A stretch of 64,000 bases of DNA from Phaeobacter porticola (lineage in GTDB: Bacteria > Pseudomonadota > Alphaproteobacteria > Rhodobacterales > Rhodobacteraceae). The stretch spans positions 3,472,001 to 3,536,000 of the forward strand of contig NZ_CP016364.1 of assembly GCF_001888185.1 (NCBI RefSeq), written 5' to 3'. Under the pieces are notes generated by a model. The model searched no databases and was not told the DNA's origin. It worked only from the letters and a program-made list of their open reading frames with translations. Shown here in pieces: positions 51,243-60,550 of the stretch. Both the position numbers and the translations under genes were made by a program. Numbering within the stretch: the stretch's first letter is position 1; each line of letters opens with the position of its first letter.

Positions 51243-51647
51243 GTGGAAAACCCCGTGGGCAAGAGTGTGATGAACTTTGGATGGTTTGTATGAAATTTCG
51301 ACCATTTCGCAAGCCGTGGAGGACTCAAAACTCCCCGTTTTCTTGCCGGCAGATTCGCCCTGAGAGGATAGGGATAACTTTGCAATCGTGGATATCCGAG
51401 TTACCCTGACTTTGCCCCAGGATTATCCCCATAGCCGTATTCATGAATTATTCCTTAAAATCTCTTATTTTTATAGCCCCTCGACAAGAGACATCATGCC
51501 GCTGTGGGTAATACTGGTAAGTTATCCTAGGTCGGGATAAGTCAGGGGATGAGTCACTTATCCACCAAAAACCGGGTACACTACTAAAACATCATCCTTA
51601 TAAAATACTTATATTTTAAGGGGAGAGAGGGAACCGAAAGGCTGACC
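51243..51647. other. Candidate chromosomal replication origin (oriC)
   Basis: This 405-bp segment has no gene and lies between maf and hemJ, diverging transcription units in the position where oriC is found in several alphaproteobacteria. DnaA-box-like sites (TTATCCACA type): TTATCCACC at 51558-51566, TTATCCCCA at 51423-51431, TTACCCACA at 51503-51511 (minus), TTTTCCACA at 51242-51250 (minus), and weaker TTATCCCTA (51369-51377) and TTATCCCGA (51532-51540) on the minus strand. Two AT-rich stretches, 51445-51476 and 51586-51620, could be unwinding elements. Two parS sites and parAB follow within 7 kb. Function is inferred. Confidence 0.72.
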
Positions 51648-52103
51648 ATGGATCTAAGCGATCTGCTCTTTGCGATTTACCCTTACGCCAAATCTCTGCA
51701 CATCATGGCAGTGATCAGCTGGATGGCAGGTCTCTTCTATTTACCACGTCTGTTTGTTTATCACGTTGAACAGGCTGAGAACGTACCTGAGAGCCTTCCG
51801 ATCTTTGTCATGATGGAGGACAAGTTGCTTCGGATCATCATGCGCCCCGCAATGTACGTCAGCTGGGCTGCAGGAGGACTAATGGTCCTGACACCGGGGT
51901 TGGTCGATTGGAGCAGCCTTTGGCCGTGGAGCAAGGGCCTGAGCGTTCTGGCAATGACTTGGTTCCATCACTGGCTGTTGATCCGGCATCGTGAGTTCGC
52001 AAGCGGCGTGAATAGCCGAACTGGCCGCAGCTATAGAATGATGAACGAAGTTCCGACATTGCTGATGGTGATCATAGTGGTATCGGTCATTTTTAAGTTT
52101 TGA
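51648..52103 (+). CDS. hemJ: Protoporphyrinogen IX oxidase HemJ
   Basis: HemJ oxidises protoporphyrinogen IX to protoporphyrin IX in bacteria that lack HemG and HemY oxidases. The 151-residue membrane protein has four helices. SLHIMAVISWMAGLFYLPRL contains the conserved His that is essential in the family, and the later RMMNEVPTLLMVIIV is also typical. It is the first gene to the right of the candidate oriC. Haem-synthesis genes at the origin are common in alphaproteobacteria (hemE in Caulobacter). Confidence 0.93.
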   Translation: MDLSDLLFAIYPYAKSLHIMAVISWMAGLFYLPRLFVYHVEQAENVPESLPIFVMMEDKLLRIIMRPAMYVSWAAGGLMVLTPGLVDWSSLWPWSKGLSVLAMTWFHHWLLIRHREFASGVNSRTGRSYRMMNEVPTLLMVIIVVSVIFKF

Positions 52104-52234
52104 ACCGGGATTTGACTCGGGCAGAGTCACACCTTATGTATGCGGCCTAACGAGCCCGTCCGGGCATTCGTGTCTTCCTCATACCTGTGACAGCGCTCCC
52201 CAACCAATCGGGTGAGAATAAAGGCCGTATATAT

Positions 52235-53506
52235 ATGACCGTTCAATCCCTGAACCTTTCCGATCTTAAGGCAAACAGCCCCAAGGACCTGTTGTCCATG
52301 GCTGAGGAACTGGAAATCGAAAACGCCTCTACCATGCGAAAAGGGGAGATGATGTTCCAGATTCTCCGCGAGCGCGCGGATGAAGGCTGGGAGATTGCCG
52401 GCGATGGTGTGCTAGAGGTGCTTCAAGACGGATTCGGTTTTCTGCGCTCACCCGAGGCTAACTATCTGCCGGGTCCTGACGATATCTACGTGTCCCCGGA
52501 CATGATCCGACAGTATTCGTTGCGTACCGGGGATACTGTTGAAGGGCAGATTAAATCTCCGCTGGAGAATGAACGCTACTTCGCTCTGACAAGTGTCACC
52601 AAGATCAACTTTGAAGAGCCAGAAAAAGCACGCCACAAGATTGCCTTTGACAACCTGACGCCGCTCTACCCTGATGAACGGCTGAAGATGGAGATCGAAG
52701 ATCCCACTATCAAGGATCGCTCGGCACGGGTGATTGATCTGGTATCGCCAATTGGTAAGGGACAACGTTCTTTGATCGTGGCGCCGCCACGGACTGGTAA
52801 AACCGTTATCCTGCAAAACATCGCTCACTCGATCGCGAAAAATCACCCTGAATGCTATCTGATTGTTCTGCTGATCGACGAACGCCCTGAAGAGGTCACC
52901 GACATGCAGCGCTCAGTCAAGGGTGAGGTTGTATCTTCTACCTTTGATGAGCCGGCGACACGTCACGTTGCTGTATCCGAAATGGTTATCGAAAAAGCCA
53001 AACGTCTGGTCGAACATAAACGAGATGTTGTTATTCTTCTGGATTCCATCACAAGACTTGGTAGGGCCTTCAACACTGTCGTGCCTTCGTCTGGTAAGGT
53101 TCTGACCGGTGGTGTGGACGCAAATGCTTTGCAACGCCCTAAGCGTTTCTTTGGTGCTGCCCGGAACATCGAAGAAGGTGGTTCATTGACGATCATCGCG
53201 ACGGCCCTGATCGACACCGGCAGCCGTATGGACGAAGTGATTTTTGAGGAATTCAAGGGCACTGGTAACTCCGAAATTGTTTTGGATCGGAAAATTGCAG
53301 ACAAACGGGTCTTCCCAGCCATCGACATTCTCAAATCAGGTACGCGAAAAGAGGATCTTTTGGTCGACAAAGGTGATCTGGCGAAAACCTTTGTCCTGCG
53401 TCGGATCCTAAATCCAATGGGAACCACTGACGCGATTGAGTTTTTGTTGTCTAAGTTGAAGCAAACAAAGACAAATTCAGAGTTCTTCGACTCTATGAAT
53501 ACCTAA
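52235..53506 (+). CDS. rho: Transcription termination factor Rho
   Basis: Rho is the hexameric RNA helicase that ends many transcripts. ATG 52235, with AAAGG upstream, gives 423 residues starting [20 protein letters not shown]. The N-terminal RNA-binding domain has [20 protein letters not shown]. The ATPase has Walker [10 protein letters not shown] (about 182-190) and [15 protein letters not shown] for Walker B. The end [20 protein letters not shown] is usual. It stands 131 bp after hemJ and 30 bp before mnmE. Confidence 0.97.
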   Translation: MTVQSLNLSDLKANSPKDLLSMAEELEIENASTMRKGEMMFQILRERADEGWEIAGDGVLEVLQDGFGFLRSPEANYLPGPDDIYVSPDMIRQYSLRTGDTVEGQIKSPLENERYFALTSVTKINFEEPEKARHKIAFDNLTPLYPDERLKMEIEDPTIKDRSARVIDLVSPIGKGQRSLIVAPPRTGKTVILQNIAHSIAKNHPECYLIVLLIDERPEEVTDMQRSVKGEVVSSTFDEPATRHVAVSEMVIEKAKRLVEHKRDVVILLDSITRLGRAFNTVVPSSGKVLTGGVDANALQRPKRFFGAARNIEEGGSLTIIATALIDTGSRMDEVIFEEFKGTGNSEIVLDRKIADKRVFPAIDILKSGTRKEDLLVDKGDLAKTFVLRRILNPMGTTDAIEFLLSKLKQTKTNSEFFDSMNT

Positions 53507-53536
53507 AAACGGGCCGGCTCAGAGGGAAGGTCATCT

Positions 53537-54829
53537 ATGGACACGATTTTTGCGCTGGCCTCCGCTCAGGGGAAGGCCGGCGTTTCGGTTATTCGCTTGT
53601 CAGGCCCGCTGGCCATGGACACCGCTTCTGTTATCAGTGGCGGTGCTTTGCCGTGCCCTGGTAGAGCATTGCGTATTCTAAAAAATAAATGTGGCACACC
53701 TATTGATGAGGCGTTAGTTCTCACCTTCGTCGGCCCCAATAGTTTCACTGGCGAGGACACGGTCGAATTCCAAGTTCATGGCAGCACATCGGTTGTCAGT
53801 GCAATGCTGGATCTTCTAGGCAACTTTTCGGATGTCCGTCTCGCAGAGCCGGGAGAATTTACACGTCGGGCGTTAGAAAACGGAAAACTTGATCTTTCGC
53901 AGGTCGAGGCACTTGCTGACCTAATTGACGCTGAAACCGAAGCGCAGCGCATCCAGGCCCAAACTGTTCTGGCCGGCGGTCTGTCTGTTCTGGCAGAAAG
54001 ATGGCGAAAAGACTTGATCCGAGCGGCATCCCTTATTGAGGTGACTATCGATTTTGCTGACGAAGATGTACCCGTGGATGTCACACCTGAGGTAACTGAA
54101 CTATTGGCGGGTGTAGCCGCAGATTTGGAACCGCAGATTAAAGGCGTGCAAATTGCCGAACGCATCAGACATGGCTTTGAGGTGGCAATTGTCGGGGCCC
54201 CTAATGTGGGGAAATCTACCTTGCTTAACTCCCTGGCTGGTCGTGAGGCTGCAATCACGTCCGAATTTGCGGGTACCACGCGGGATGTAATTGAGGTTCG
54301 AATGGATCTTGCTGGTATACCTGTTACACTACTTGATACAGCCGGCTTGCGCGACACAGACGATCATGTTGAGGAAATCGGTATCCAGCTTGCAAAGAAA
54401 CGTGCGCAGCAAGCAGATATTCGCGTTTTTTTGGTTGAGGACCAGGATGTCATAGATATTCCAGTCATGGCAGAGGATATAGTTCTCAAACCGAAGTCTG
54501 ACCTGAATACTGAAATTATTGATAAACATTCAATTTCAGGAAAAACAGGGGAGGGTGTAGACCTCCTTATTGAAAATATTGCCTCGGTCTTGCAAAAAAG
54601 AGCAAGCAAAACAGGTATAGCGACGCGCGTACGACATCGAGATGCAATGTATACAGCAACTGATAGATTAAGATCCTCTCTGGAAACTTTAAGTCGTGGA
54701 CCTGAGTATTATGATATCGCTGCAGAAGACATACGGTCTGCTATACGATCTCTGGAAATGCTTGTTGGTCGTGTTGGAGTTGAAAATCTTTTGGATGAGA
54801 TCTTTTCTAGCTTCTGCTTGGGGAAATAA
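53537..54829 (+). CDS. mnmE: tRNA modification GTPase MnmE
   Basis: MnmE works with MnmG to put the cmnm5 group on U34 of tRNAs that read two-fold codon boxes. The 430-residue product begins MDTIFALASAQGKAGVSVIR. It has LAEPGEFTRRALENGKLDLS (tetrahydrofolate site region), the GTPase P-loop GAPNVGKSTLL at about 220-230, DTAGLRDTDD (G3), and the C-terminal FSSFCLGK with the conserved Cys. From about 54.3 kb its codons become distinctly AT-richer. Confidence 0.95.
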   Translation: MDTIFALASAQGKAGVSVIRLSGPLAMDTASVISGGALPCPGRALRILKNKCGTPIDEALVLTFVGPNSFTGEDTVEFQVHGSTSVVSAMLDLLGNFSDVRLAEPGEFTRRALENGKLDLSQVEALADLIDAETEAQRIQAQTVLAGGLSVLAERWRKDLIRAASLIEVTIDFADEDVPVDVTPEVTELLAGVAADLEPQIKGVQIAERIRHGFEVAIVGAPNVGKSTLLNSLAGREAAITSEFAGTTRDVIEVRMDLAGIPVTLLDTAGLRDTDDHVEEIGIQLAKKRAQQADIRVFLVEDQDVIDIPVMAEDIVLKPKSDLNTEIIDKHSISGKTGEGVDLLIENIASVLQKRASKTGIATRVRHRDAMYTATDRLRSSLETLSRGPEYYDIAAEDIRSAIRSLEMLVGRVGVENLLDEIFSSFCLGK

Positions 54830-54833
54830 GGAG

Positions 54834-54849
54834 TGTTTCACGTGAAACA
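54834..54849. other. parS centromere site 1
   Basis: TGTTTCACGTGAAACA is a perfect 16-bp match to the conserved ParB-binding parS sequence. It lies between the Shine-Dalgarno AAGGAG (54828-54833) and the GTG start (54842) of mnmG and overlaps that start codon. Three kb from the candidate oriC and 2.5 kb before parA, it fits chromosomal parS placement. Confidence 0.95.
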
Positions 54850-56716
54850 TCCGCACTACGAAGTCATAGTTGTTGGTGGCGGCCATGCCGGTACGGAAGC
54901 GGCGCATGTTGCCGCACGTATGGGTGTGAAAACTGCGCTCATAACGCTCAGTAAAAGCGGTATAGGTGTGATGTCCTGTAACCCAGCAATCGGCGGCTTG
55001 GGGAAAGGGCATCTTGTGCGCGAAATTGACGCGTTAGATGGTGTGATGGGCCGTGTTGCCGACAAAGCAGGCATTCAGTTTCGACTGCTAAATCGCCGGA
55101 AAGGCCCTGCGGTTCAGGGGCCACGCGCGCAATCTGATCGGAAAATTTACCAACGTGAGATGCTAAGAGAGATAGAAAATCAGGAAAATCTCGATATAAT
55201 CTCCGGTGAAGTGGTTGATTTTATACTTGATGGAACTTGTATTCGAGGCGTCCGACTTGCAGACGACAGTGAAATCTCCAGTAAGGCTGTCATTCTTACA
55301 TCTGGTACATTTTTGCGTGGTGTTATCCATATAGGAGATGTTTCTAAGCCTGGTGGTCGTATGGGGGATAAACCATCAATCCGACTTGCTGAAAGGTTGG
55401 ATAGCTTTGAGCTTCCGCTAGGCAGGCTTAAGACTGGAACGCCGCCGCGACTGGACGGTCGGACAATTGATTGGCAACAGCTCGATTCGCAGCCTGGAGA
55501 TGAAGACCCAACTCTCTTTAGCTTTATGAGTACAGCTGTATCTGCGCCACAAGTAAGCTGTGGTATCACTCACACAAATGAACGCACGCATGATATTATC
55601 CGCGATAACCTTGAACGGTCGGCAATGTATGGCGGTCATATTGAAGGCGTCGGGCCGCGTTACTGCCCATCAATCGAAGACAAAGTCGTACGTTTCTCAG
55701 ATAAGAGCAGTCATCAGGTCTTTTTAGAACCTGAAGGCGCTGATGATTATACGGTGTACCCTAATGGTATATCGACGAGCTTGCCTATCAACATTCAAGA
55801 ATCCTATGTTCGATCCATCGTTGGGCTGAAGGATGCCGTAATACTGCAACCTGGATACGCCATCGAATATGACTATGTTGATCCTCGGGCTCTCGGATTG
55901 GATCTATCGCTGAAAAGCCACAGTGGTCTATATCTCGCGGGACAAATTAATGGCACAACAGGCTATGAAGAGGCAGCTGCCCAAGGGTTGGTTGCAGGGC
56001 TTAATGCCGCGCGATACGCGACAGATCAAGATATAGTGACGTTTAGCCGATCGAACAGCTACATCGGAGTGATGATTGATGACCTTACTACCAATGGGGT
56101 ATCTGAGCCGTACCGAATGTTTACATCTAGGGCAGAGTTCCGCCTTTCTCTCCGCGCTGATAATGCTGATCAGAGATTGACCCCCCTTGGCGCTGAGCTT
56201 GGGTGTGTTGGCGCTAGACGACTTATTGTCTTTGATAAGAAAATGAATAGGTTAAACGACGCTCGCACAACTATGAATAGACGGAGGTTTACGCCCAAAG
56301 AGATAAATGAGGCAGGAATTTCTGTGAACCAAGATGGTAATAGGCGTACGGCAATTGATGTGTTGGCTTTTCCTGATGTCGGATTTGAAGACATATTACC
56401 TTTGATCCCGGAGCTAGAGGGTTACGAGGAACCAATCCGTCGTCAAATCGAACGTGACGCTCTTTATGCGAATTATATCCTCCGCCAGAAGCGAGAGATT
56501 GAGGCGATGAAGCGTGACGAAGGTTATCGTATACCAAGTGATTTTTCTTATTCGTTTGAAGGGTTGTCTAATGAACTTCGCGGGAAACTTGAGTTGGCGC
56601 GACCTGAAACTCTGGCTCAAGCGGGTAGAGTTGATAGTATGACTCCCGCTGCTCTCGCCCTGATACTGGCAAGGGTGAAGAAGTTGGGATTAAGAGCAAA
56701 TGAAGAATCTGCCTAA
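54842..56716 (+). CDS. mnmG: tRNA uridine-5-carboxymethylaminomethyl modification enzyme MnmG (GidA)
   Basis: MnmG is the FAD and NADH-dependent partner of MnmE in wobble uridine modification. I choose GTG 54842, 8 nt after AAGGAG; an in-frame GTG at 54833 overlaps that site. The 624-residue protein starts [20 protein letters not shown] (FAD fold, Gly12-Gly17). Also seen are [33 protein letters not shown] and [20 protein letters not shown]. It is unusually AT-rich against the window. It follows mnmE by 12 bp and overlaps rsmG. Confidence 0.96.
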   Translation: MKHPHYEVIVVGGGHAGTEAAHVAARMGVKTALITLSKSGIGVMSCNPAIGGLGKGHLVREIDALDGVMGRVADKAGIQFRLLNRRKGPAVQGPRAQSDRKIYQREMLREIENQENLDIISGEVVDFILDGTCIRGVRLADDSEISSKAVILTSGTFLRGVIHIGDVSKPGGRMGDKPSIRLAERLDSFELPLGRLKTGTPPRLDGRTIDWQQLDSQPGDEDPTLFSFMSTAVSAPQVSCGITHTNERTHDIIRDNLERSAMYGGHIEGVGPRYCPSIEDKVVRFSDKSSHQVFLEPEGADDYTVYPNGISTSLPINIQESYVRSIVGLKDAVILQPGYAIEYDYVDPRALGLDLSLKSHSGLYLAGQINGTTGYEEAAAQGLVAGLNAARYATDQDIVTFSRSNSYIGVMIDDLTTNGVSEPYRMFTSRAEFRLSLRADNADQRLTPLGAELGCVGARRLIVFDKKMNRLNDARTTMNRRRFTPKEINEAGISVNQDGNRRTAIDVLAFPDVGFEDILPLIPELEGYEEPIRRQIERDALYANYILRQKREIEAMKRDEGYRIPSDFSYSFEGLSNELRGKLELARPETLAQAGRVDSMTPAALALILARVKKLGLRANEESA

Positions 56717-56717
56717 T

Positions 56718-57332
56718 ATGACTGACGTGGAAATTGGGAACACGGTTGTTTCACGTGAAACATATGATCGGTTAAAGCACTATGAAAGCCTAGTCCAAAA
56801 ATGGTCACCTAAGATCAATTTAGTATCCAAAAATACGTTAGGTGACGTTTGGGAACGACATATCATTGACTCAGTACAGGTGTGCCAATTTATCGAGCAC
56901 CCTGATATCTGGCTGGATATCGGTAGTGGTGGCGGATTTCCAGGCGTGGTTGCAGCAATCGTTGCAGCTGAGTGTTCGCCAGATTGCAGGGTTACTCTTG
57001 TTGAAAGTGATAAGAGAAAGTGTGCCTTTCTTCGAAACGCGATTCGTGAATGCTCCATCACAGCAGAGGTCATTTCGGAGCGTATAGAAACAGTCAAACC
57101 TATGAACGCCAGTGTACTTTCCGCGCGTGCCTTGGCCGACCTAAATGGCTTGCTTGAATATGCCGAAAGACATCTCGCAATAGACGGAGTTGCATTGTTC
57201 CCAAAGGGGATTCAGTGGAAAAAAGAAGTGGATAACGCTAGGAGCCAATGGCGTTTCGATCTGGAATCCACTAAGAGTTGGACTGAACCCGAAGCTGTTA
57301 TTCTAAAGATCAAGGGAGTGGCGCGTGTCTGA
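56718..57332 (+). CDS. rsmG: 16S rRNA (guanine527-N7)-methyltransferase RsmG (GidB)
   Basis: RsmG methylates G527 of 16S rRNA; loss gives mild streptomycin resistance. I choose ATG 56718 (MTDVEIGNTVVSRETYDRL), where the VSRET motif lies nearer the N terminus as in related proteins. ATG 56700 would add six residues and overlap mnmG; neither has a strong ribosome-binding site. The 204 residues show KINLVSKNTLGDVWERHIID, the SAM site WLDIGSGGGFPGVVAAIV and VLSARALADLNGLL. VSRET is encoded by the parS sequence. AT-rich like mnmG. Confidence 0.93.
   Translation: MTDVEIGNTVVSRETYDRLKHYESLVQKWSPKINLVSKNTLGDVWERHIIDSVQVCQFIEHPDIWLDIGSGGGFPGVVAAIVAAECSPDCRVTLVESDKRKCAFLRNAIRECSITAEVISERIETVKPMNASVLSARALADLNGLLEYAERHLAIDGVALFPKGIQWKKEVDNARSQWRFDLESTKSWTEPEAVILKIKGVARV
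56747..56762. other. parS centromere site 2 inside rsmG
   Basis: A second perfect TGTTTCACGTGAAACA, 1.9 kb after the first and inside rsmG, where it encodes V-S-R-E-T (reading GTTTCACGTGAAACA). It lies 563 bp before parA. Confidence 0.95.
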
Positions 57333-58134
57333 TTTGTCTCGGCCTGCTGGGCCTCGTATCATGGCAGTAGCGAACCAAAAGGGCGGAGTAGGTAAAACCA
57401 CAACCGCAATCAACTTAGCAGCGGCTTTGGTCGAAATTGGTTACCGAGTCTTGGTTGTAGACCTTGACCCTCAAGGTAACGCGTCGACTGGCCTGGGCAT
57501 CGAGGCGACAGATCGAAATTTGACGACCTACGATCTTCTTGTTGATGATACACCTTTGAAAGAGGTTATTCGAGAAACCGATATCGATGATCTTTGCATT
57601 ATCCCCGCAACTGTAGACTTAAGTTCAGCGGATATTGAATTGTTTGCGAATGAGAAGCGCAGCTTTTTGTTGCATGATGCTCTTCGACAGCCCGCAATGG
57701 ATGAATATGACTGGGACTATATCTTGATCGACTGCCCGCCATCACTGAATCTTTTGACGGTAAATGCGATGGTTGCGGCCCATTCGGTACTAGTTCCACT
57801 TCAAAGTGAGTTTTTTGCACTTGAGGGGGTGTCCCAGTTGATGTTGAGCATCCGTGAGGTCCGACAAACAGCGAATGCTGAATTGAGGATCGAGGGGATT
57901 GTTTTGACGATGTTCGACCGCCGGAATAATCTTTCGCAGCAAGTGGAACAGGATGCGCGGACTCACTTGGGGGAGCTGGTGTTTGAAACTAAGATACCTC
58001 GAAATGTGCGAGTCAGCGAAGCACCGTCTTTTGCACTGCCGGTGTTGAATTATGACACGAACTCGCTCGGGGCAAACGCATATCGTGCCCTTGCGAAAGA
58101 ACTGATTGCGAGACACCAGAAACTCGCAGCCTAA
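57325..58134 (+). CDS. parA: Chromosome partitioning ATPase ParA
   Basis: ParA is the Walker-type ATPase that moves the ParB-parS complex and so segregates the origin. The GTG start at 57325 follows AAGGGAG and overlaps the rsmG end by 8 bp. The 269 residues contain the deviant Walker A KGGVGKTT at 19-26 (with the signature Lys19), VLVVDLDPQGNASTGLGI, and YILIDCPPSLNLLTVNAMVA. Its codon use returns to moderately GC-rich toward the end. It is followed after 20 bp by parB. Confidence 0.97.
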   Translation: MSDLSRPAGPRIMAVANQKGGVGKTTTAINLAAALVEIGYRVLVVDLDPQGNASTGLGIEATDRNLTTYDLLVDDTPLKEVIRETDIDDLCIIPATVDLSSADIELFANEKRSFLLHDALRQPAMDEYDWDYILIDCPPSLNLLTVNAMVAAHSVLVPLQSEFFALEGVSQLMLSIREVRQTANAELRIEGIVLTMFDRRNNLSQQVEQDARTHLGELVFETKIPRNVRVSEAPSFALPVLNYDTNSLGANAYRALAKELIARHQKLAA

Positions 58135-58154
58135 CATCATCTGGAGGCGCAGTA

Positions 58155-59048
58155 ATGTCAGAAAAAAGAAACAAACCCAGAGGATTGGGGAGAGGCTTGT
58201 CAGCTCTAATGGCCGATGTGAACCCGGAACCTGTTAGTACAGAAAAGCAGGCCGTCAGAAGCACCGAAGTGATGGTGCCAATCGAAATGGTAATCGCGAA
58301 CCCGGATCAGCCGCGTCGTCAGTTCTTACAGGAAGATCTGGATGACCTGACGGCGTCGATTCGCGAGAAGGGGGTTCTGCAACCCTTGATCGTGCGGCCC
58401 CGGGATAGTGGTCAGTATGAGATTGTTGCGGGGGAACGTCGCTGGCGTGCAGCCCAGGCTGCACAGCTCCACGAAGTTCCGGTACTAATCCGTAACTATT
58501 CAGATGTAGAGATGATGGAAGTTGCTATCATCGAAAACATCCAGCGTTCTGATCTGAACGCGATGGAAGAGGCGCAGAGCTACAAACAGTTGATGGATAA
58601 GTTCGGCCATACTCAAGAAAGAATGGCAGAGGCGCTTGGAAAAAGCCGTAGTCATATTGCGAACTTGGTGCGCCTACTACATCTTCCAGAAGATGTACAA
58701 TCTCTGGTACATGAGAGAAGGCTCTCGGCAGGTCATGCAAGGGCGCTGATCACTTCTGACAACGCGTCTGATTTGGCAAAAAAGATTGTCAAAGGTGGTC
58801 TATCAGTTCGCGCGACTGAGGCTCTGGTCAAGAAAGATGCCGCTGGTTTGCAGATTGCAACCGCTCGGTCGGCGAAGAAGGCCGGGGAAAAGGATGCAGA
58901 TACTCGTGCTCTGGAAGCGGATCTGTCAGCAGCGCTGCGTATGAAGGTGTCTATTGATCATAAGGCGGGCGGTGAAGCCGGGGTTGTAACCATTGGCTAT
59001 GGTTCGCTGGATGAGTTGGATGACCTATGCGGGCGACTTAGCCGTTAG
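58155..59048 (+). CDS. parB: Chromosome partitioning protein ParB
   Basis: ParB binds parS, spreads as a CTP-dependent clamp and recruits ParA and condensin. The 297-residue protein starts MSEKRNKPRGLGRGLSALMA (the ParA-stimulating motif GLGRGLSAL). It contains the CTPase motif GERRWRAAQ and the helix-turn-helix around QERMAEALGKSRSHIANLVR, and it ends in a dimerisation helix. The 3' end overlaps the convergent DUF454 gene by 11 bp, and the likely terminator lies inside that gene. Confidence 0.97.
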   Translation: MSEKRNKPRGLGRGLSALMADVNPEPVSTEKQAVRSTEVMVPIEMVIANPDQPRRQFLQEDLDDLTASIREKGVLQPLIVRPRDSGQYEIVAGERRWRAAQAAQLHEVPVLIRNYSDVEMMEVAIIENIQRSDLNAMEEAQSYKQLMDKFGHTQERMAEALGKSRSHIANLVRLLHLPEDVQSLVHERRLSAGHARALITSDNASDLAKKIVKGGLSVRATEALVKKDAAGLQIATARSAKKAGEKDADTRALEADLSAALRMKVSIDHKAGGEAGVVTIGYGSLDELDDLCGRLSR

Positions 59049-59391
59049 GTCGGGTCCAGATAAAGATCATAACCCCACTCAGAACAATAGCCTGAATAAT
59101 CAGGACATGTGAGGGTGCAGAGAATGTGACCGACAATAAAAAAACGGCGGCAACGGACCCAGTTGCCGCCGTTTTTGCGGCTGGACGAATAGCACCGTGT
59201 TCATGCCAATCGTTGATCATTGGGCCGAAGACTCTGTGGCGTGTGATCCAGTCATGAAGGCGCTCTGAAGAGTTGGCGAAAAAGAAGCTGGCGAGTAGCA
59301 AAAAAGGAACTGTGGGGAGTAGGGGCAGCACTACGCCGAACAGTGCCAGCCCAACACAAAGTAGTCCTAGGCTAGCGTATAGGATACGCAT
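59038..59391 (-). CDS. DUF454 (YbaN-like) membrane protein
   Basis: A 117-residue inner-membrane protein of the DUF454/YbaN family, function unknown. ATG 59391 gives MRILYASLGLLCVGLALFGV. The characteristic segments are GVVLPLLPTVPFLLLASFFF and RLHDWITRHRVFGPMINDWH, followed by two more helices. It overlaps hemW upstream (start within the hemW stop region) and parB at its end. A perfect intrinsic-terminator hairpin sits inside its coding sequence, in the part that encodes the third helix. Confidence 0.82.
   Translation of the reverse strand: MRILYASLGLLCVGLALFGVVLPLLPTVPFLLLASFFFANSSERLHDWITRHRVFGPMINDWHEHGAIRPAAKTAATGSVAAVFLLSVTFSAPSHVLIIQAIVLSGVMIFIWTRPNG
59140..59176. terminator. Perfect terminator hairpin inside the DUF454 gene
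   Basis: AAAAACGGCGGCAAC (59140-59154) and GTTGCCGCCGTTTTT (59162-59176) form a perfect 15-bp stem with loop GGACCCA. On the + strand it ends in five T and lies 92 bp after the parB stop, so it is probably parB's terminator. On the minus strand seven T follow, which should also hamper the DUF454 mRNA. Confidence 0.88.
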
Positions 59392-59395
59392 TCCG

Positions 59396-60550
59396 TCATG
59401 CCACCAATAGTTCACGGAGCACTGCATTGAGTACTGCTCGACCTGCGTCAGTCGCCCGAATTCGGTTCTTTGATACGGTAATCATACCCATCTCACTTAG
59501 GTTATTAATCCTATCCGGTGAGAGATTGTGGCCGGATATCTCACGGTATCGGTCCATATTCAGACCCTCAGTTAGACGCATACCCATCATCAGGTGTTCA
59601 GCACTAGCCTCATCTTGTGTTAATGGGTTCCTTTGACGTTCTCCCGATGAGCTTTCTGCGGCCGCCAACCAGGCGCCTGGTTGCAGATAAGTCTCGGTTG
59701 CAAACCGCATACCATTGATCGTTAGCCGCCCGTGCGCACCGGGGCCGATACCCAGGTAGTCACCATAGCGCCAGTAGATTTGATTATGCCGGGATTCGGC
59801 TCCTGGGCGGGCATGATTCGACACCTCATACGCGGGAAATCCATATTTCTCGCAGATTTCTTGCGTGGCCAGATACATATCTGCGGCGTTATCATCACTG
59901 GGAAGATCCCGCAGCTTGCCACGAGCATAGCGATCGCCAAATGCGGTGCCTTCTTCAATTGTCAGCTGATAGAGCGAGAGGTGATCAATTGCCATTGATA
60001 GGGCATCGTTTAGCTCTGTTTGCCAGTCAGTGAGGGTTTGGCCCTGTCGCGCATAGATCAGATCAAAACTGACTCTGTCAAAGCAGTTTCGAGCCACATC
60101 GAAGGCAGCTCGGGCTTCTGATACGCTGTGCATCCGGCCAAGCCTCCGTAGATCTTCGTCATTCAGAGCCTGTACACCCATAGAGATGCGATTGACACCT
60201 GCATCCCGGTAGCCGGCAAACCGTCCAGCCTCCACCGAGGTTGGATTTGCTTCAAGAGATATTTCGATGTCATTGGAAAATGGCCATATTTCCCGTGCGG
60301 TTTCAATGACTGAGGCGACGGTATCGGGGTGCATGAGCGAAGGCGTGCCACCACCGAAAAATATTGTATTCAAGACGCGACCACTAAGCTCCGGGGCGGC
60401 ACGTATCATCTCAGCACGATAGGCGGCGGCCCACCTAGCCTGATCAACCTGCGCCGTCACATGGCTGTTGAAGTCACAGTAGGGGCATTTGGCTTGGCAG
60501 AATGGCCAATGCACGTAGAGCCCAAATCCCCCATTGCGCCAATCATCCAC
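59396..60550 (-). CDS. hemW: Radical SAM haem chaperone HemW
   Basis: HemW binds haem and a 4Fe-4S cluster and was long misnamed oxygen-independent coproporphyrinogen oxidase. I choose GTG 60550, with GAGG upstream and 8 bp overlap with rdgB; the open frame further upstream would run inside rdgB. The 384-residue protein has the cluster Cys18, Cys22 and Cys25 (WPFCQAKCPYCDFNSH), IFFGGGTPSLM and SMGVQALNDEDLRRLGR. It is the third gene of rph-rdgB-hemW, an order common in alphaproteobacteria. Confidence 0.93.
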   Translation of the reverse strand: MDDWRNGGFGLYVHWPFCQAKCPYCDFNSHVTAQVDQARWAAAYRAEMIRAAPELSGRVLNTIFFGGGTPSLMHPDTVASVIETAREIWPFSNDIEISLEANPTSVEAGRFAGYRDAGVNRISMGVQALNDEDLRRLGRMHSVSEARAAFDVARNCFDRVSFDLIYARQGQTLTDWQTELNDALSMAIDHLSLYQLTIEEGTAFGDRYARGKLRDLPSDDNAADMYLATQEICEKYGFPAYEVSNHARPGAESRHNQIYWRYGDYLGIGPGAHGRLTINGMRFATETYLQPGAWLAAAESSSGERQRNPLTQDEASAEHLMMGMRLTEGLNMDRYREISGHNLSPDRINNLSEMGMITVSKNRIRATDAGRAVLNAVLRELLVA

